Assembly: GCA_029010715.1 (NCBI GenBank)
Contig: JAQXKZ010000010.1
Location: 1 to 64,000, forward strand
Origin: Clostridiales bacterium
Lineage (GTDB): Bacteria > Bacillota > Clostridia > Oscillospirales > Oscillospiraceae
Length of the DNA: 64,000 nt
Direction: 5' to 3'
This document shows, one piece after another, positions 44,470 through 52,541 of this stretch (position 1 is the stretch's first letter; every line of letters starts with the position of its first letter). Below the pieces are notes generated by a model. It saw only the letters and a program-made list of their open reading frames with translations, ran no database searches and was not told the DNA's origin. The translations under genes were made by a program, and so were the position numbers.

Positions 44470-45237
44470 TCAGCTGAATTGTATTATCTGTTTGTGTCTT
44501 GATGAAACAGAAAAATGTACGCCCGGGAAATTTTCCTCAAGTCTGGTGCACAGCGAATACATCACGGGGTTCTCCGTACAGAAGTGGTCCGCGTCAATAA
44601 GCGTGAGTCCGAGATCCGCCGCGTGGAGGAACTGATGATATTTTATGTCCGCCGTGACGTAAGTGTCGCAGCCAAGCGCAGCGGCCGCATCAATATTGTC
44701 TCCGCCGGAGCCGCCCATAACCGCGATCCGGTGTACGGGCCTGCCGGAGGCGTGGTAGCGCAGTCCATTCGCTTTCAGAACGTCACTGCATATCTTAAGA
44801 AACTCACCTGTCTCCACAGGCCCGGGAAGGGTGCCCACGCGTCCGCAGCCGTCCTTGTCAAGCGCGGCTTCCGGCTCTGCCCCGAGCATACGTATCAATA
44901 CGTCGTTCACTCCGCCGCGGGCTATGTCCAGATTTGTGTGCATGGATATCACGGCTATGCCGTTTTCTGCCAGACGCAGGACCCTGTCATGCTCAGGGTC
45001 AGAATCCGTCAGCGACCTCAGCGGTGTGAAAAGCAGCGGATGGTGCGTGATTATAAGTTCCGCGCCAAGTTCTTCAGCTTCCGCCGCAACGTCGTCCGTC
45101 AGGTCAAGAGCCAGCAAAACGCGCCTGACCTCCGCCTTACCGCGCCCAAGCTGGAATCCTGAGTTGTCAAAATCCATCTGAAGCTCAATCGGGGCCGCCG
45201 CGCACAGAAAGGCGTAAATATCATTTGCCGTGGCCAT
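44470..45237 (-). CDS. Nif3-like dinuclear metal centre protein (YqfO family)
   Basis: A 255-residue member of the NIF3/YbgI family, which forms toroidal hexamers with two metal ions per subunit. Motifs include NSGFQLGR, LIITHHPLLFTPLRSL, MHTNLDIARGGVNDVL and DADHFCTENPV. The cellular reaction is still debated (GTP cyclohydrolase-like or metal insertion). It overlaps trmK by 17 bases, the same pairing seen in Bacillus (trmK-yqfO), so the two are translationally coupled. It lacks the extra PII-like insert of the longer Bacillus YqfO. Confidence 0.9.
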   Translation of the reverse strand: MATANDIYAFLCAAAPIELQMDFDNSGFQLGRGKAEVRRVLLALDLTDDVAAEAEELGAELIITHHPLLFTPLRSLTDSDPEHDRVLRLAENGIAVISMHTNLDIARGGVNDVLIRMLGAEPEAALDKDGCGRVGTLPGPVETGEFLKICSDVLKANGLRYHASGRPVHRIAVMGGSGGDNIDAAAALGCDTYVTADIKYHQFLHAADLGLTLIDADHFCTENPVMYSLCTRLEENFPGVHFSVSSRHKQIIQFS

Positions 45238-45910
45238 ATTTCCGCCTCATTTCCTCCAGCTGTGAGAGGATATCCCGGAAAAGGCTCAGCCATACCGGCT
45301 GGGTCTCTCCGCTGTCAATACCGCTCACAGCCTTTTCAAATCGGCCGCACAGCTTGTCGAGCTGGCGCAGATACAGCTGCCTGTCGTTCGTCAGCTCCCA
45401 TTTGCCCGCAAAAAGCTCTGCGTCGCTGAGTCGGGTCTCCCCGCCGAACACCGCTACTATGATCTGATATATAGTCCCCGACTCCTCAGCCAAAAGCTCG
45501 GAGCGTATTTCAAATTCGTTGTTCGTCAGCCAGTACCGCACGACCTCCGGCTTGGTCATCGGCTGCAGAATGAGCTTGTATTTCCCGTCCATGCACCACT
45601 CTGCCTCGTCCAGGATCCTGCATATGGTGTCTCCGCCCATGCCGGCAATGACTATCGTGTCTATCTCGTCCGGTGGGCACAGCGCCAGTCCGTCGCACAG
45701 CAGAAACTTGATTTTATCCGACACACCGGCCTCTTCCGCGGAATCGACGGCAGTCTGCAGCGGTGCAGAATTAATATCCGAGGCGTAAATTTTTCCCGTA
45801 TATCCTGCCGCAAGCATATGCACCGGCAAATATCCATGATCCGTTCCGACGTCTGCAAAGCCCTTGCCGTTTTCGATCTGTGACGCGATAGTCATTAAGC
45901 GTTTGTTCAT
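45221..45910 (-). CDS. trmK: tRNA (adenine-22-N1)-methyltransferase
   Basis: SAM-dependent methyltransferase that makes m1A22 in tRNAs. The 229-residue product has the Rossmann motif GKGFADVGTDHGYLPVHML, IYASDINSAPLQTA and the motif IV-like IVIAGMGGDTICRIL, then the typical ILQPMTKPEVVRYWL. GGGAG precedes the ATG. It is the first gene of the cluster running through nif3, spoIVA, cwlD and radA. In Bacillus it follows sigA; sigA is not in the window. Confidence 0.93.
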   Translation of the reverse strand: MNKRLMTIASQIENGKGFADVGTDHGYLPVHMLAAGYTGKIYASDINSAPLQTAVDSAEEAGVSDKIKFLLCDGLALCPPDEIDTIVIAGMGGDTICRILDEAEWCMDGKYKLILQPMTKPEVVRYWLTNNEFEIRSELLAEESGTIYQIIVAVFGGETRLSDAELFAGKWELTNDRQLYLRQLDKLCGRFEKAVSGIDSGETQPVWLSLFRDILSQLEEMRRKYGHGK

Positions 45911-46306
45911 TATAGACTCCCTTCCGCCGCTTGGGTGGACATGGCGTTCTTCCCGAAAGCGGCAAGCGGGAAGCGTTTATTTCTATGTCAATACGGTACA
46001 ATCCGCCTTCTTCATATGCCGGATTAACTGCACTATGATTCCATCCATGTTTCATATACAAAAGTGGAATATAAAGCAGACAAAGATTTGCGGGACAGAA
46101 TCGTGTCGGGCGGGCGGCATACGCAGAGCATAATGAGGATATACGGTCAAGGACGCCGCCGAAGCATGCCGCGATTATGACAGAAAAGATTGTCTTGCTT
46201 TTATTGCACTTTAGTATAATATACAGGGTTGTACCGAAATAAATTGCTCCCGGCAGAGCATGGACTCTCCCGGCATCCGATATTGGCGGGTAATACTGTA
46301 TTGTTC
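45911..46306. other. Intergenic region between trmK and DUF1858
   Basis: No gene is seen in about 400 bases. The plus strand contains TTGTCT and TATAAT separated by 19 bases (46189-46219), 90 bases before a very strong hairpin, which together could define a small RNA. The spacing is not ideal and the signal is weak. Confidence 0.25.
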
Positions 46307-46351
46307 TGTGTATACAAAAAGCCGGACTATGTCCGGCTTTTTGTATACACA
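46307..46351. terminator. Strong bidirectional terminator after the DUF1858 gene
   Basis: TGTGTATACAAAAAGCCGGAC pairs perfectly with its 21-base complement around TAT. A and T runs in the arms allow termination in both directions. Confidence 0.85.
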
Positions 46352-46354
46352 GGT

Positions 46355-46567
46355 TCACTTGTTTTCGTCAGCGACCTCTATATACGACTTGAGATAAGAC
46401 AGAAACTCATCGGGGTCAACACCGTGAGCTGCGCATGCTTCCTCGATGGTCTCGCCCGCAGCCATGGCACAACCCATGCAGTGCATACCGATCTCCTGAA
46501 AAACCGGCATGCATTCCGGGCAGCAATCCATAACCTCAGATATGAGCGTCTCTCTTGTGATTTCCAT
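46355..46567 (-). CDS. DUF1858 redox disulfide protein
   Basis: A 70-residue protein with the family pattern TRETLISEVMDCCPECMPVFQEIGMHCMGCAMAAGETIEEACAAHGVD: two cysteine sites (CPEC and CMGC) that probably form a redox disulfide. Relatives are often called hybrid-cluster-associated redox disulfide proteins and are found in anaerobes. GGAGG precedes the ATG. It is the last gene of the queA-to-DUF1858 strand cluster, after the zinc-ribbon gene by 66 bases. Confidence 0.85.
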   Translation of the reverse strand: MEITRETLISEVMDCCPECMPVFQEIGMHCMGCAMAAGETIEEACAAHGVDPDEFLSYLKSYIEVADENK

Positions 46568-46633
46568 AATACAACCTCCATAAAAAGGAAAGGGGCAGCA
46601 ATGTGTGTCCCTTTCCCTCTGATTAGGACTGGA

Positions 46634-46912
46634 TCAGCCCTGCTCCCTCATCTTGGCAAAGCACTCGCTGCAATATACGGGACGATCAGACTTGGGCTCG
46701 AAAGGAACCTTTGCCTCGCCGCCGCAGGCAGCGCACGTAGCGGTGAAATACTCGCGGGGACCACGGGCAGCATTCTTGCGCGCATCACGGCATGCCTTGC
46801 AGCGCTGGGGCTCATTCTGGAAGCCGCGCTCTGCATAGAACTCCTGCTCACCGGCGGTGAATACGAATTCTTTACCACACTCTTTGCAAACTAAAGTTTT
46901 GTCTTCGTACAT
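46634..46912 (-). CDS. Small protein with two zinc-binding domains
   Basis: A 92-residue protein with two zinc-binding units: VCKECGKEFVFTAGEQEFYAERGFQNEPQRCKACRDARK (CxxC...CxxC) and TCAACGGEAKVPFEPKSDRPVYCSECFAKM (CxxC...CxxC). The first is typical of the probable zinc-ribbon family found beside translation or cold-shock genes; the role is unknown, perhaps RNA or protein binding. GAGAGGA lies 6 bases before the ATG. It lies downstream of the sigH-like gene by 46 bases. Confidence 0.85.
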   Translation of the reverse strand: MYEDKTLVCKECGKEFVFTAGEQEFYAERGFQNEPQRCKACRDARKNAARGPREYFTATCAACGGEAKVPFEPKSDRPVYCSECFAKMREQG

Positions 46913-46958
46913 CTTGAATCCTCTCTTTGATAAATGTGCCTATCGGCTGTATTTGCGG

Positions 46959-47576
46959 TCAGCTTTTGCTGATATCGCCTAAGTTTGGGTTCCGCGCCAG
47001 CTTGCGCCTGATCCTCTGCACGGCATTGTCTACAGACTTTGTGCTCTTGCCGAGCCTGTCCGCGATCTCTCTGTAGGACAGGCCATCCAGATACAGGTCG
47101 AGCACGCTGACCTCGAATCTGGAAAGGCATTTGGAAAAGGCCGCATAAAGTTCTTCCTTGCTCTCTCTCTCCAGAACAAGTTCCTCCGGACTGCGCCGGA
47201 AGAATTCGGGAAAAGCCGATAAATGTGCACCGGGGTCTTCTGAGAGTTGCTCAAGTGACAGGCCGTCATTAAGCGGGAAATGCTTTAATCGGGATGCGGA
47301 TTTTATTGCAGAAAGAAGACGCATCCTTATACACCGCTCCGCAAAGGTTCTGAAAGCCGTGCCGCTGTCCGGATTGTACTGTCTGATTGCGGAAAGCAGA
47401 CCGAAAGTCCCCTCCTGTATCAGATCTTCACTGTCTCCCCCGGCCAGGAAAAGCGGCCTTGCGCAGACCCTCACCAGGCGCAGGTACCTTCCGGCAAGCG
47501 ATTCCTCAGCTTCGCGGTCGCCCGTAAGAGCCAGACGCTGGAGCTCGGTATCGTTAAGTGACGCGTAATCAATCAT
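46959..47576 (-). CDS. sigH: SigH-like RNA polymerase sigma factor
   Basis: A 205-residue sigma-70 family protein close to sigma-H (Spo0H), which starts the sporulation programme. Region 2 reads SEDLIQEGTFGLLSAIRQYNPDSGTAFRTFAERCIRMRLLSAIKSASRLKHFPLN, a strong SigH-type match, and region 4 reads LDLYLDGLSYREIADRLGKSTKSVDNAVQRIRRKL. Relatives include SigI and other group 3 factors, so sigH is probable, not certain. The start is uncertain: ATGs at 47576 and 47588 both lack a good ribosome binding site, but the promoter at 47620-47647 rules out the ORF-track start at 47636. Confidence 0.8.
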   Translation of the reverse strand: MIDYASLNDTELQRLALTGDREAEESLAGRYLRLVRVCARPLFLAGGDSEDLIQEGTFGLLSAIRQYNPDSGTAFRTFAERCIRMRLLSAIKSASRLKHFPLNDGLSLEQLSEDPGAHLSAFPEFFRRSPEELVLERESKEELYAAFSKCLSRFEVSVLDLYLDGLSYREIADRLGKSTKSVDNAVQRIRRKLARNPNLGDISKS

Positions 47577-47619
47577 CTTTTCACACATTTTTACACTTAT
47601 TGTACTATATACACGATGT

Positions 47620-47647
47620 ATTATACAACATTGCATCTTAAAGTCAA
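47620..47647 (-). promoter_or_regulatory. Promoter of the sigH-like gene
   Basis: On the minus strand TTGACT and TATAAT are separated by 16 bases, between ruvB and the sigma gene, giving a short 25-40 base leader. Confidence 0.6.
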
Positions 47648-47677
47648 TACTTTTTTAGTTATTTTTGATATTGAAAT

Positions 47678-48718
47678 TCACATATCCAGCTGCTGCTGTC
47701 CAATATACTCGATCCCGAGGTGCTCATACGCCTTTCTGGTCACACAGCGGCCGCGCGGAGTCCGTGTAAGAAAGCCTCTCTGAAGCAGATACGGCTCATA
47801 CACATCCTCGAGCGTAACTGACTCCTCGTTTATTGTAGCTGCAAGGGTTTCAAGGCCGACCGGACCCCCGTTGTAAAACTCTATGATGCTTCTGAGCATT
47901 CTGCGGTCAAGCGCATCCAGTCCGAGTTTGTCTACCTCCAGCTTTGACAGAGCCTCATCCGCCACCGCCCTGCTTATGACCCCGTCAGCCTTTACTTGAG
48001 CGTAATCACGTACGCGGCGCAGCAGACGGTTTGCTATTCTCGGCGTACCTCTGGACCTGGAAGCTATTTCATAGGCACCGTCCGGCTCTATGGGAACATT
48101 CAGTATGCCCGCCGAGCGCACTACGATGCGCTGCAGCTCCTGCGGCGTATACAGCTCCAGCCGGAGCGATACGCCGAAGCGGTCGCGCAGAGGCGCCGTG
48201 AGCTGACCGGAGCGGGTTGTCGCGCCGATTAGCGTGAAATGCGGCAGATCCAGGTGCAGCGAGTTTGCAGACGGTCCCTTGCCCAGAATGATATCTATAG
48301 CGTAGTCCTCCATAGCCGGATAGAGGATCTCCTCATAGGCGCGGTTGAGCCTGTGTATCTCGTCAACAAAGAGGATGTCTCCCTCGTTAAGGTTGGTCAG
48401 CATCGCGACCAGGTCGCCCGGCTTCTCTATCGCGGGTCCGGATGTAATGCGCATGTTGACGCCCATCTCATTAGCGATGACGGCCGCGAGCGTCGTCTTG
48501 CCGAGTCCCGGGGGGCCGTGCAGCAGCACGTGGTCAAGCGACTCGCCGCGCATTTTGGCTGCGTTAATGAATACCTGCAAATTCTCCTTGGCCTTTTCCT
48601 GTCCTATATATTCCGCTATAGTCCTCGGTCTGAGCGAGCCCTCAGAGCTGTCCTCCGGGAGGCTTGCCGCCGTTGTTATGATCTCGTCGTTTATTTCGTC
48701 AGAGAAATTTATGCTCAT
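47678..48718 (-). CDS. ruvB: Holliday junction branch migration helicase RuvB
   Basis: AAA+ motor that drives branch migration of Holliday junctions together with RuvA. The 346-residue product has the standard start [23 protein letters not shown], Walker A GPPGLGKT, Walker [10 protein letters not shown], sensor GATTRSGQL and the C-terminal winged helix ending near [15 protein letters not shown] precedes the ATG. It is the third gene of ruvCAB, 20 bases after ruvA. Confidence 0.97.
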   Translation of the reverse strand: MSINFSDEINDEIITTAASLPEDSSEGSLRPRTIAEYIGQEKAKENLQVFINAAKMRGESLDHVLLHGPPGLGKTTLAAVIANEMGVNMRITSGPAIEKPGDLVAMLTNLNEGDILFVDEIHRLNRAYEEILYPAMEDYAIDIILGKGPSANSLHLDLPHFTLIGATTRSGQLTAPLRDRFGVSLRLELYTPQELQRIVVRSAGILNVPIEPDGAYEIASRSRGTPRIANRLLRRVRDYAQVKADGVISRAVADEALSKLEVDKLGLDALDRRMLRSIIEFYNGGPVGLETLAATINEESVTLEDVYEPYLLQRGFLTRTPRGRCVTRKAYEHLGIEYIGQQQLDM

Positions 48719-48738
48719 TGCGTCTCACCATTTTCAAA

Positions 48739-49338
48739 CTACTTTACCATCTGCTTCAGCACAGCCTTGATTATCTGCTCCGCCGTCATCGACGCCGTGT
48801 CAAGCTTTTTGAGCGCCGGCGCGATCTCCGCGCTCGTATATCCCAGAACTCCGAGCCCGGCGACGGCGTCATTTACCGCCGATGCCTCACTCAGGGCGCT
48901 GACCGGAGCAGCAGTCTGAATGTCGCTGCCGCCCATATCCTTGCTTATTTTGTCCTTCAGTTCCAGAATGACCCTCTGCGCTATTTTCTTTCCGATCCCC
49001 GGCGCAACGGTAAGCGCCTTCTCATCACCGCTCATAACGGCCAGCGCCAGGCCTTCCGGACTGTTGTGCGAGAGTATCGACATCGCCGCCTTCGGACCTA
49101 TGCCTGATACGGAGACGAGCATCTCATAGCACCTGCGTTCGCTCTTTGTCAGAAATCCGTATAGGTCGAAGTTATTCTCCCCTATCGACTCCGACACATA
49201 CAGCTTCACCCGGTCGCCCTTGTGCAGCGCCGCCGCCGCGCTCATCGTGATGCTTAATGCATAGCCTACGCCGCCGCAGTCGATAACCGCAAGGCCCGGT
49301 TCCAGCTCCGCAAGTTTACCTTCTATATGGTAGAACAT
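48739..49338 (-). CDS. ruvA: Holliday junction DNA-binding protein RuvA
   Basis: Tetrameric junction-binding protein that loads RuvB. The 199-residue product starts MFYHIEGKLAELEPGLAVIDCGGVGYAL (OB fold), has paired helix-hairpin-helix motifs (LVSVSGIGPKAAMSIL and LTVAPGIGKKIAQRVILELKDKI) and a C-terminal UBA-like RuvB-binding domain. The ATG at 49338 has GGGAAG before it and overlaps ruvC by 16 bases; the ORF-track start 75 codons upstream runs through ruvC and is rejected. Confidence 0.95.
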   Translation of the reverse strand: MFYHIEGKLAELEPGLAVIDCGGVGYALSITMSAAAALHKGDRVKLYVSESIGENNFDLYGFLTKSERRCYEMLVSVSGIGPKAAMSILSHNSPEGLALAVMSGDEKALTVAPGIGKKIAQRVILELKDKISKDMGGSDIQTAAPVSALSEASAVNDAVAGLGVLGYTSAEIAPALKKLDTASMTAEQIIKAVLKQMVK

Positions 49339-49835
49339 TCTTCCCGATCTCCTCTGTACAGAAGTGAGGTTTTGCTCCGCGCATGGCAGAGCGCCAGCGC
49401 CACGGCGTCCGCGGCGTCGTCCGGTTTGGGCGGAGCAGGCAGAGCGCAAATACGCTTGACCATGTCCATCACCTGGCTCTTTTCTGCCCGGCCGTAGCCC
49501 ACAACAGCCTGCTTGACCTGCAGCGGGGTGTACTCGTAGACCCTCACTCCGGCCTTCCGGCATGCCAGCAGGATAACGCCCCTTCCGTGCGCGACCGATA
49601 TGCCGGTCGTTGTATTTGTATTGAAAAACAGCTCCTCAATGGATACGGCGTCCGGTCCGAACATTTCCAGAAGGCCGCACATATCATCATATATCTGCTC
49701 CAGCCGGCTTGAGAGGCTTGTGTGAGCCGGCGTTGTAATAACTCCGCATTTTACGAGCCTGTGGCTGCGGCTGTCCGAATCCAGCACGCCGAAGCCTATT
49801 GTCGCTATGCCGGGGTCAATGCCCAATATCCGCAT
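49323..49835 (-). CDS. ruvC: Crossover junction endodeoxyribonuclease RuvC
   Basis: Resolves Holliday junctions. The 170-residue product has the four acidic residues expected: Asp in ILGIDPGIATIGFG, Glu in VSIEELFFNTNT, and Asp pair in PDDAADAVALALCH. The ATG at 49835 is preceded by AGGACGTG and gives the conserved MRILGIDPG start. First gene of ruvCAB, a hairpin (49889) separating it from xerD upstream. Confidence 0.95.
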   Translation of the reverse strand: MRILGIDPGIATIGFGVLDSDSRSHRLVKCGVITTPAHTSLSSRLEQIYDDMCGLLEMFGPDAVSIEELFFNTNTTTGISVAHGRGVILLACRKAGVRVYEYTPLQVKQAVVGYGRAEKSQVMDMVKRICALPAPPKPDDAADAVALALCHARSKTSLLYRGDREECSTI

Positions 49836-49888
49836 AATATCACGTCCTGTCTGGATTCTATCACAATTACAGGTATACCGCAACATAA

Positions 49889-49933
49889 AATACCGGTATG
49901 CCGGACGCGACAGGCGTCCGGCATACCGGTATT
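49889..49933. terminator. Long hairpin between xerD and ruvC
   Basis: A perfect 20-bp stem (AATACCGGTATGCCGGACGC and its complement) with a 5-base loop. On the minus strand TATTTTATG follows, so it may terminate xerD transcription. Confidence 0.65.
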
Positions 49934-49949
49934 CTTCACGTAAGCCGCT

Positions 49950-50840
49950 TCATGCTCTCGGATGCGCCTTGTTGTACACATCCTTGAGCTGCTTCTTCAC
50001 GAGTTGCGCGTACATATGCGTTGAGGATATATCGGCGTGGCCGAGCATCTCCTGAATGGCATGGATATCCGCGCCGTTTTCCAGCAGATGCGCCGCAAAT
50101 GAATGGCGCAGGGTGTGCGGTGTTATGTCCTTCTCTATACCGGCCTTCTTCTGATAGTGCTTTACTATCTTCCAGAATCCCTGTCTGGACATACGCTCAC
50201 CGCTGACGTTGACAAACAGCGACTGCTCGTCCGGCATCAGTATCATCTGCGGCCTGACCAGCGTGATATAGTCGCTCAGCGCCTTCACTGCCGCCGGGTA
50301 CATCGGAATGAAGCGCTCCTTGTTGCGGCTGTGGCAGCGGATAACGCCCGCGCCCAGATTAACGTCTCCGATATTGAGGTCGATGAGCTCGGTTACCCTT
50401 ATGCCGGTCGCGTACAGAAGCTCCAGCATGGCTTTGTCTCTGTAGCCCTTCGGGTCTATGCACTCGGGCTGTTCCAGCAAAAGCTCGACTTCCTTGCTTG
50501 TAAGTATCTGCGGCAGCTTCTGGGTGCTCTTATCGGGGATAAGTCCCTGAGCGGGATTTACCGTTATGATCTGCTTTATGAAAAGATGGGCATAGAGGCA
50601 CTTTATTGACGCAATGGACCTGGACACCGTCGCTACCGATCTTCCCTCCGCCCTCAGCATCGCTATGTAGCCCTGAAGGTCGGCGCTCGTAGCGTCGGCA
50701 ATTCCGTTTTCCGAATGGCTGTCAAGATATTCCCCTAACTGTCTTATGTCCCTTAGATAGGAGCTGAGGGTGTTTGGCGATGCCTTTTTTTCATTTGTCA
50801 GATGCTTTTCGAAAAGCTCAATGCATTCCTGATTGGTCAT
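49950..50840 (-). CDS. xerD: Tyrosine recombinase XerD
   Basis: Site-specific recombinase for chromosome dimer resolution at dif. The 296-residue product has an N-terminal core-binding domain (KKASPNTLSSYLRDIRQLGEYL) and catalytic residues Arg in TGIRVTEL, Lys near NKERFIPM, HxxR in HTLRHSFA, His in LGHADIS and Tyr in THMYAQL. The ATG at 50840 has GGGGGG 6 bases before it; the ORF-track TTG at 50843 is only one codon longer. The membrane-protein gene lies upstream with a 33-base gap, so they are probably co-transcribed. Confidence 0.92.
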   Translation of the reverse strand: MTNQECIELFEKHLTNEKKASPNTLSSYLRDIRQLGEYLDSHSENGIADATSADLQGYIAMLRAEGRSVATVSRSIASIKCLYAHLFIKQIITVNPAQGLIPDKSTQKLPQILTSKEVELLLEQPECIDPKGYRDKAMLELLYATGIRVTELIDLNIGDVNLGAGVIRCHSRNKERFIPMYPAAVKALSDYITLVRPQMILMPDEQSLFVNVSGERMSRQGFWKIVKHYQKKAGIEKDITPHTLRHSFAAHLLENGADIHAIQEMLGHADISSTHMYAQLVKKQLKDVYNKAHPRA

Positions 50841-50873
50841 CAAACGCCCCCCCTTTCACTGTAAAGATATCTA

Positions 50874-51365
50874 TTATGTGAAAATGTACCAGACCAGCAG
50901 CACAGCCGCCGCAGCGCCGGTAAACATTGTTATATACGAGTGCAGCCTTCGTTTTCCTGTGTATATACCCGCCGCGCTCATTGCATCCCTCGCCTCTGCC
51001 GCGCTTGTCATTCCGGCAGAGCAGAGGAAAAAATGCAGCGGCACGGTGAGCATAAGAAGCAGCGTCCTGCGTATCGTGCCGTCCAGCTGCATAGCGTATT
51101 CCGCCGCCGCGAGATGCGCCTCGTAAGCCGCAGCAGCACCGAACAGCAGCGAACCGAGCGGCAGACCCGGCAAAGCCTGCAGTGAGCCGCACATTGCCGC
51201 CTCCAGTACAAGCAGCATGGCTATCATAAGCCATGGCAGCTCGTCTCTGAGCTCCGCCGTCCTTAAAAGCGGTATCAGATACAGCAGCGTGAGAAGCGAA
51301 CCGCACATAAATGTGAAGAGAAGCGTCATCGTGTATCTTTCGTGATGTCTTTTTTCATCCATCAT
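50874..51365 (-). CDS. Small hypothetical integral membrane protein
   Basis: A 163-residue protein with four or five hydrophobic helices (about 12-32, 44-63, 67-85, 102-120, 143-162), a charged N-terminus and no recognised motif. AGGGGAA-like sequence (GGGGAA) precedes ATGATG. It precedes xerD by 33 bases and shares its promoter, but no functional link is implied. I do not recognise the family. Confidence 0.6.
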   Translation of the reverse strand: MMDEKRHHERYTMTLLFTFMCGSLLTLLYLIPLLRTAELRDELPWLMIAMLLVLEAAMCGSLQALPGLPLGSLLFGAAAAYEAHLAAAEYAMQLDGTIRRTLLLMLTVPLHFFLCSAGMTSAAEARDAMSAAGIYTGKRRLHSYITMFTGAAAAVLLVWYIFT

Positions 51366-51424
51366 TTCCCCATTTTGTAACTCAATAGAATAATTTCACG
51401 ATTGACATAACTGACTTCGGTAAC

Positions 51425-51453
51425 AATATATTACAAACTCACAAAATAATCAA
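51425..51453 (-). promoter_or_regulatory. Promoter of the membrane-protein/xerD unit
   Basis: On the minus strand TTGATT and TATATT are separated by exactly 17 bases, about 60 bases upstream of the ATG at 51365. The rest of the gap 51366-51629 is AT-rich with no gene. Confidence 0.55.
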
Positions 51454-51629
51454 GTACCTTTTCAAAAAAAATTAAAATTTTTTCCCGTTTATGTCAACTC
51501 TTGTTACATTTTTATTTCCATTCCGATAGAGAAATGCGCCATATTGCCTTTTATGCCCGGCGATTATGTCACCGTCTGCCGTTAAAAGTCTGTACACCCG
51601 GTTTTATATCAGTTTCGGCAGCCCTCCTG

Positions 51630-52058
51630 TCAAGTCTTAATCCTCCGGGTGGGAATACGCTTTTTTGCTTTCTTTTTCCGCGCGCCGCCAAAGATAACGG
51701 CCCCCGCAAGGCAGCCCGCGAAGCTGAAGCTGACGACACTGAGCACGGATGACGGATCCATATCCGCGCCGTTTATTACAAAGCCCACCGTGAGCAGTGC
51801 GACCACGAGTACGGCGGCGGTGAGTGCCGCGGTATAGAGCGCTCCTTCGCTGCGCCTGGCTGACGCCGCCGCACCCGCCGCGACTGCGGTCAGAAAGCTG
51901 AGCGCGGAGCTGATATAGCCCAGCGTCCCCTCCCCGCACATCAAACCGTTAACTGTAAAAGACGCTGCCGTCAGCAGAACCAGCGCGCATATAAACCACG
52001 CAAGCGCCGCACGCAGTATAAAGCTTCCGTCATAAAAGCCGCGCTTTTGTGACGACAT
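51630..52058 (-). CDS. TIGR04086-type membrane protein
   Basis: A 142-residue protein with four hydrophobic helices (about 11-31, 40-62, 68-88, 99-125) that resembles the TIGR04086 family found beside yajC in many Clostridia; the family name is from memory. The basic tail is KKKAKKRIPTRRIKT. The ATG at 52058 is chosen because GGGGGTG lies 6 bases upstream; that site is inside the 3' arm of the hairpin at 52064-52112, so translation may be controlled by folding. The ORF-track GTG at 52067 overlaps the site. Confidence 0.75.
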   Translation of the reverse strand: MSSQKRGFYDGSFILRAALAWFICALVLLTAASFTVNGLMCGEGTLGYISSALSFLTAVAAGAAASARRSEGALYTAALTAAVLVVALLTVGFVINGADMDPSSVLSVVSFSFAGCLAGAVIFGGARKKKAKKRIPTRRIKT

Positions 52059-52063
52059 ATAAA

Positions 52064-52112
52064 ACACCCCCTGATCAATAAGATTCTCTACATCTTATTA
52101 ATCAGGGGGTGT
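52064..52112 (-). terminator. Hairpin after yajC that also covers the next ribosome binding site
   Basis: Read on the minus strand, ACACCCCCTGATTAATAAGA pairs with TCTTATTGATCAGGGGGTGT over 20 bp with one U-G pair, followed by TTTATAT. It looks like a terminator, yet GGGGGTG in the 3' arm is the only ribosome binding site for the next gene. Confidence 0.8.
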
Positions 52113-52130
52113 AATGATTCAGGATGAAAT

Positions 52131-52475
52131 TTATTTTTTCTTCTTGCCGCGGGCGGCGCGTGCCTCTGCCTCTGCGGCTTCCATCTTACCGGTGGTGGAA
52201 ATGCCCCACTTCTTGATCTGGATACGGACTCTGTCCTCACCGGTCTCAAAAGTCACTGTGTCCTCAGTCACCTGAACGATCTTGCCGGTCATGCCGCCTA
52301 TGGTGGTGATCTCGTCACCGAGGCTCAGGGAGCTGCGCATCTCCTCGGTCTTTTTCTTCTTCTTGTTTTCGGGACGGATAAAGAAGAAGTAAAAGACGGC
52401 GATCATAAGGCAGATCATAAGAAGAGAAGAACTTCCTGCTCCTGCAGAAGAACCGGACGAAAGGAATAGAATCAT
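52131..52475 (-). CDS. yajC: Preprotein translocase subunit YajC
   Basis: Small membrane protein that accompanies the Sec translocon (SecDF-YajC). The 114-residue product has one N-terminal membrane helix (about 18-34, LLMICLMIAVFYFFFIRP), a basic KKKKK stop-transfer, the conserved EEMRSSLSLGDEITTIGGMTGKIVQV domain and a basic tail. GGAGG precedes the ATG. Its place after tgt and queA matches the common queA-tgt-yajC order. Confidence 0.95.
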   Translation of the reverse strand: MILFLSSGSSAGAGSSSLLMICLMIAVFYFFFIRPENKKKKKTEEMRSSLSLGDEITTIGGMTGKIVQVTEDTVTFETGEDRVRIQIKKWGISTTGKMEAAEAEARAARGKKKK

Positions 52476-52541
52476 ACTGGGTTTACCTCCGAAAATAATA
52501 TGGCTACATTATATATGTTAGTTCGCTGAATTTCAAGATAC

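Noticed and set aside
46229-46894. Plus-strand ORF of 221 codons across DUF1858 and zinc-ribbon genes
   Set aside because: It crosses a strong terminator and two well-supported minus-strand genes.
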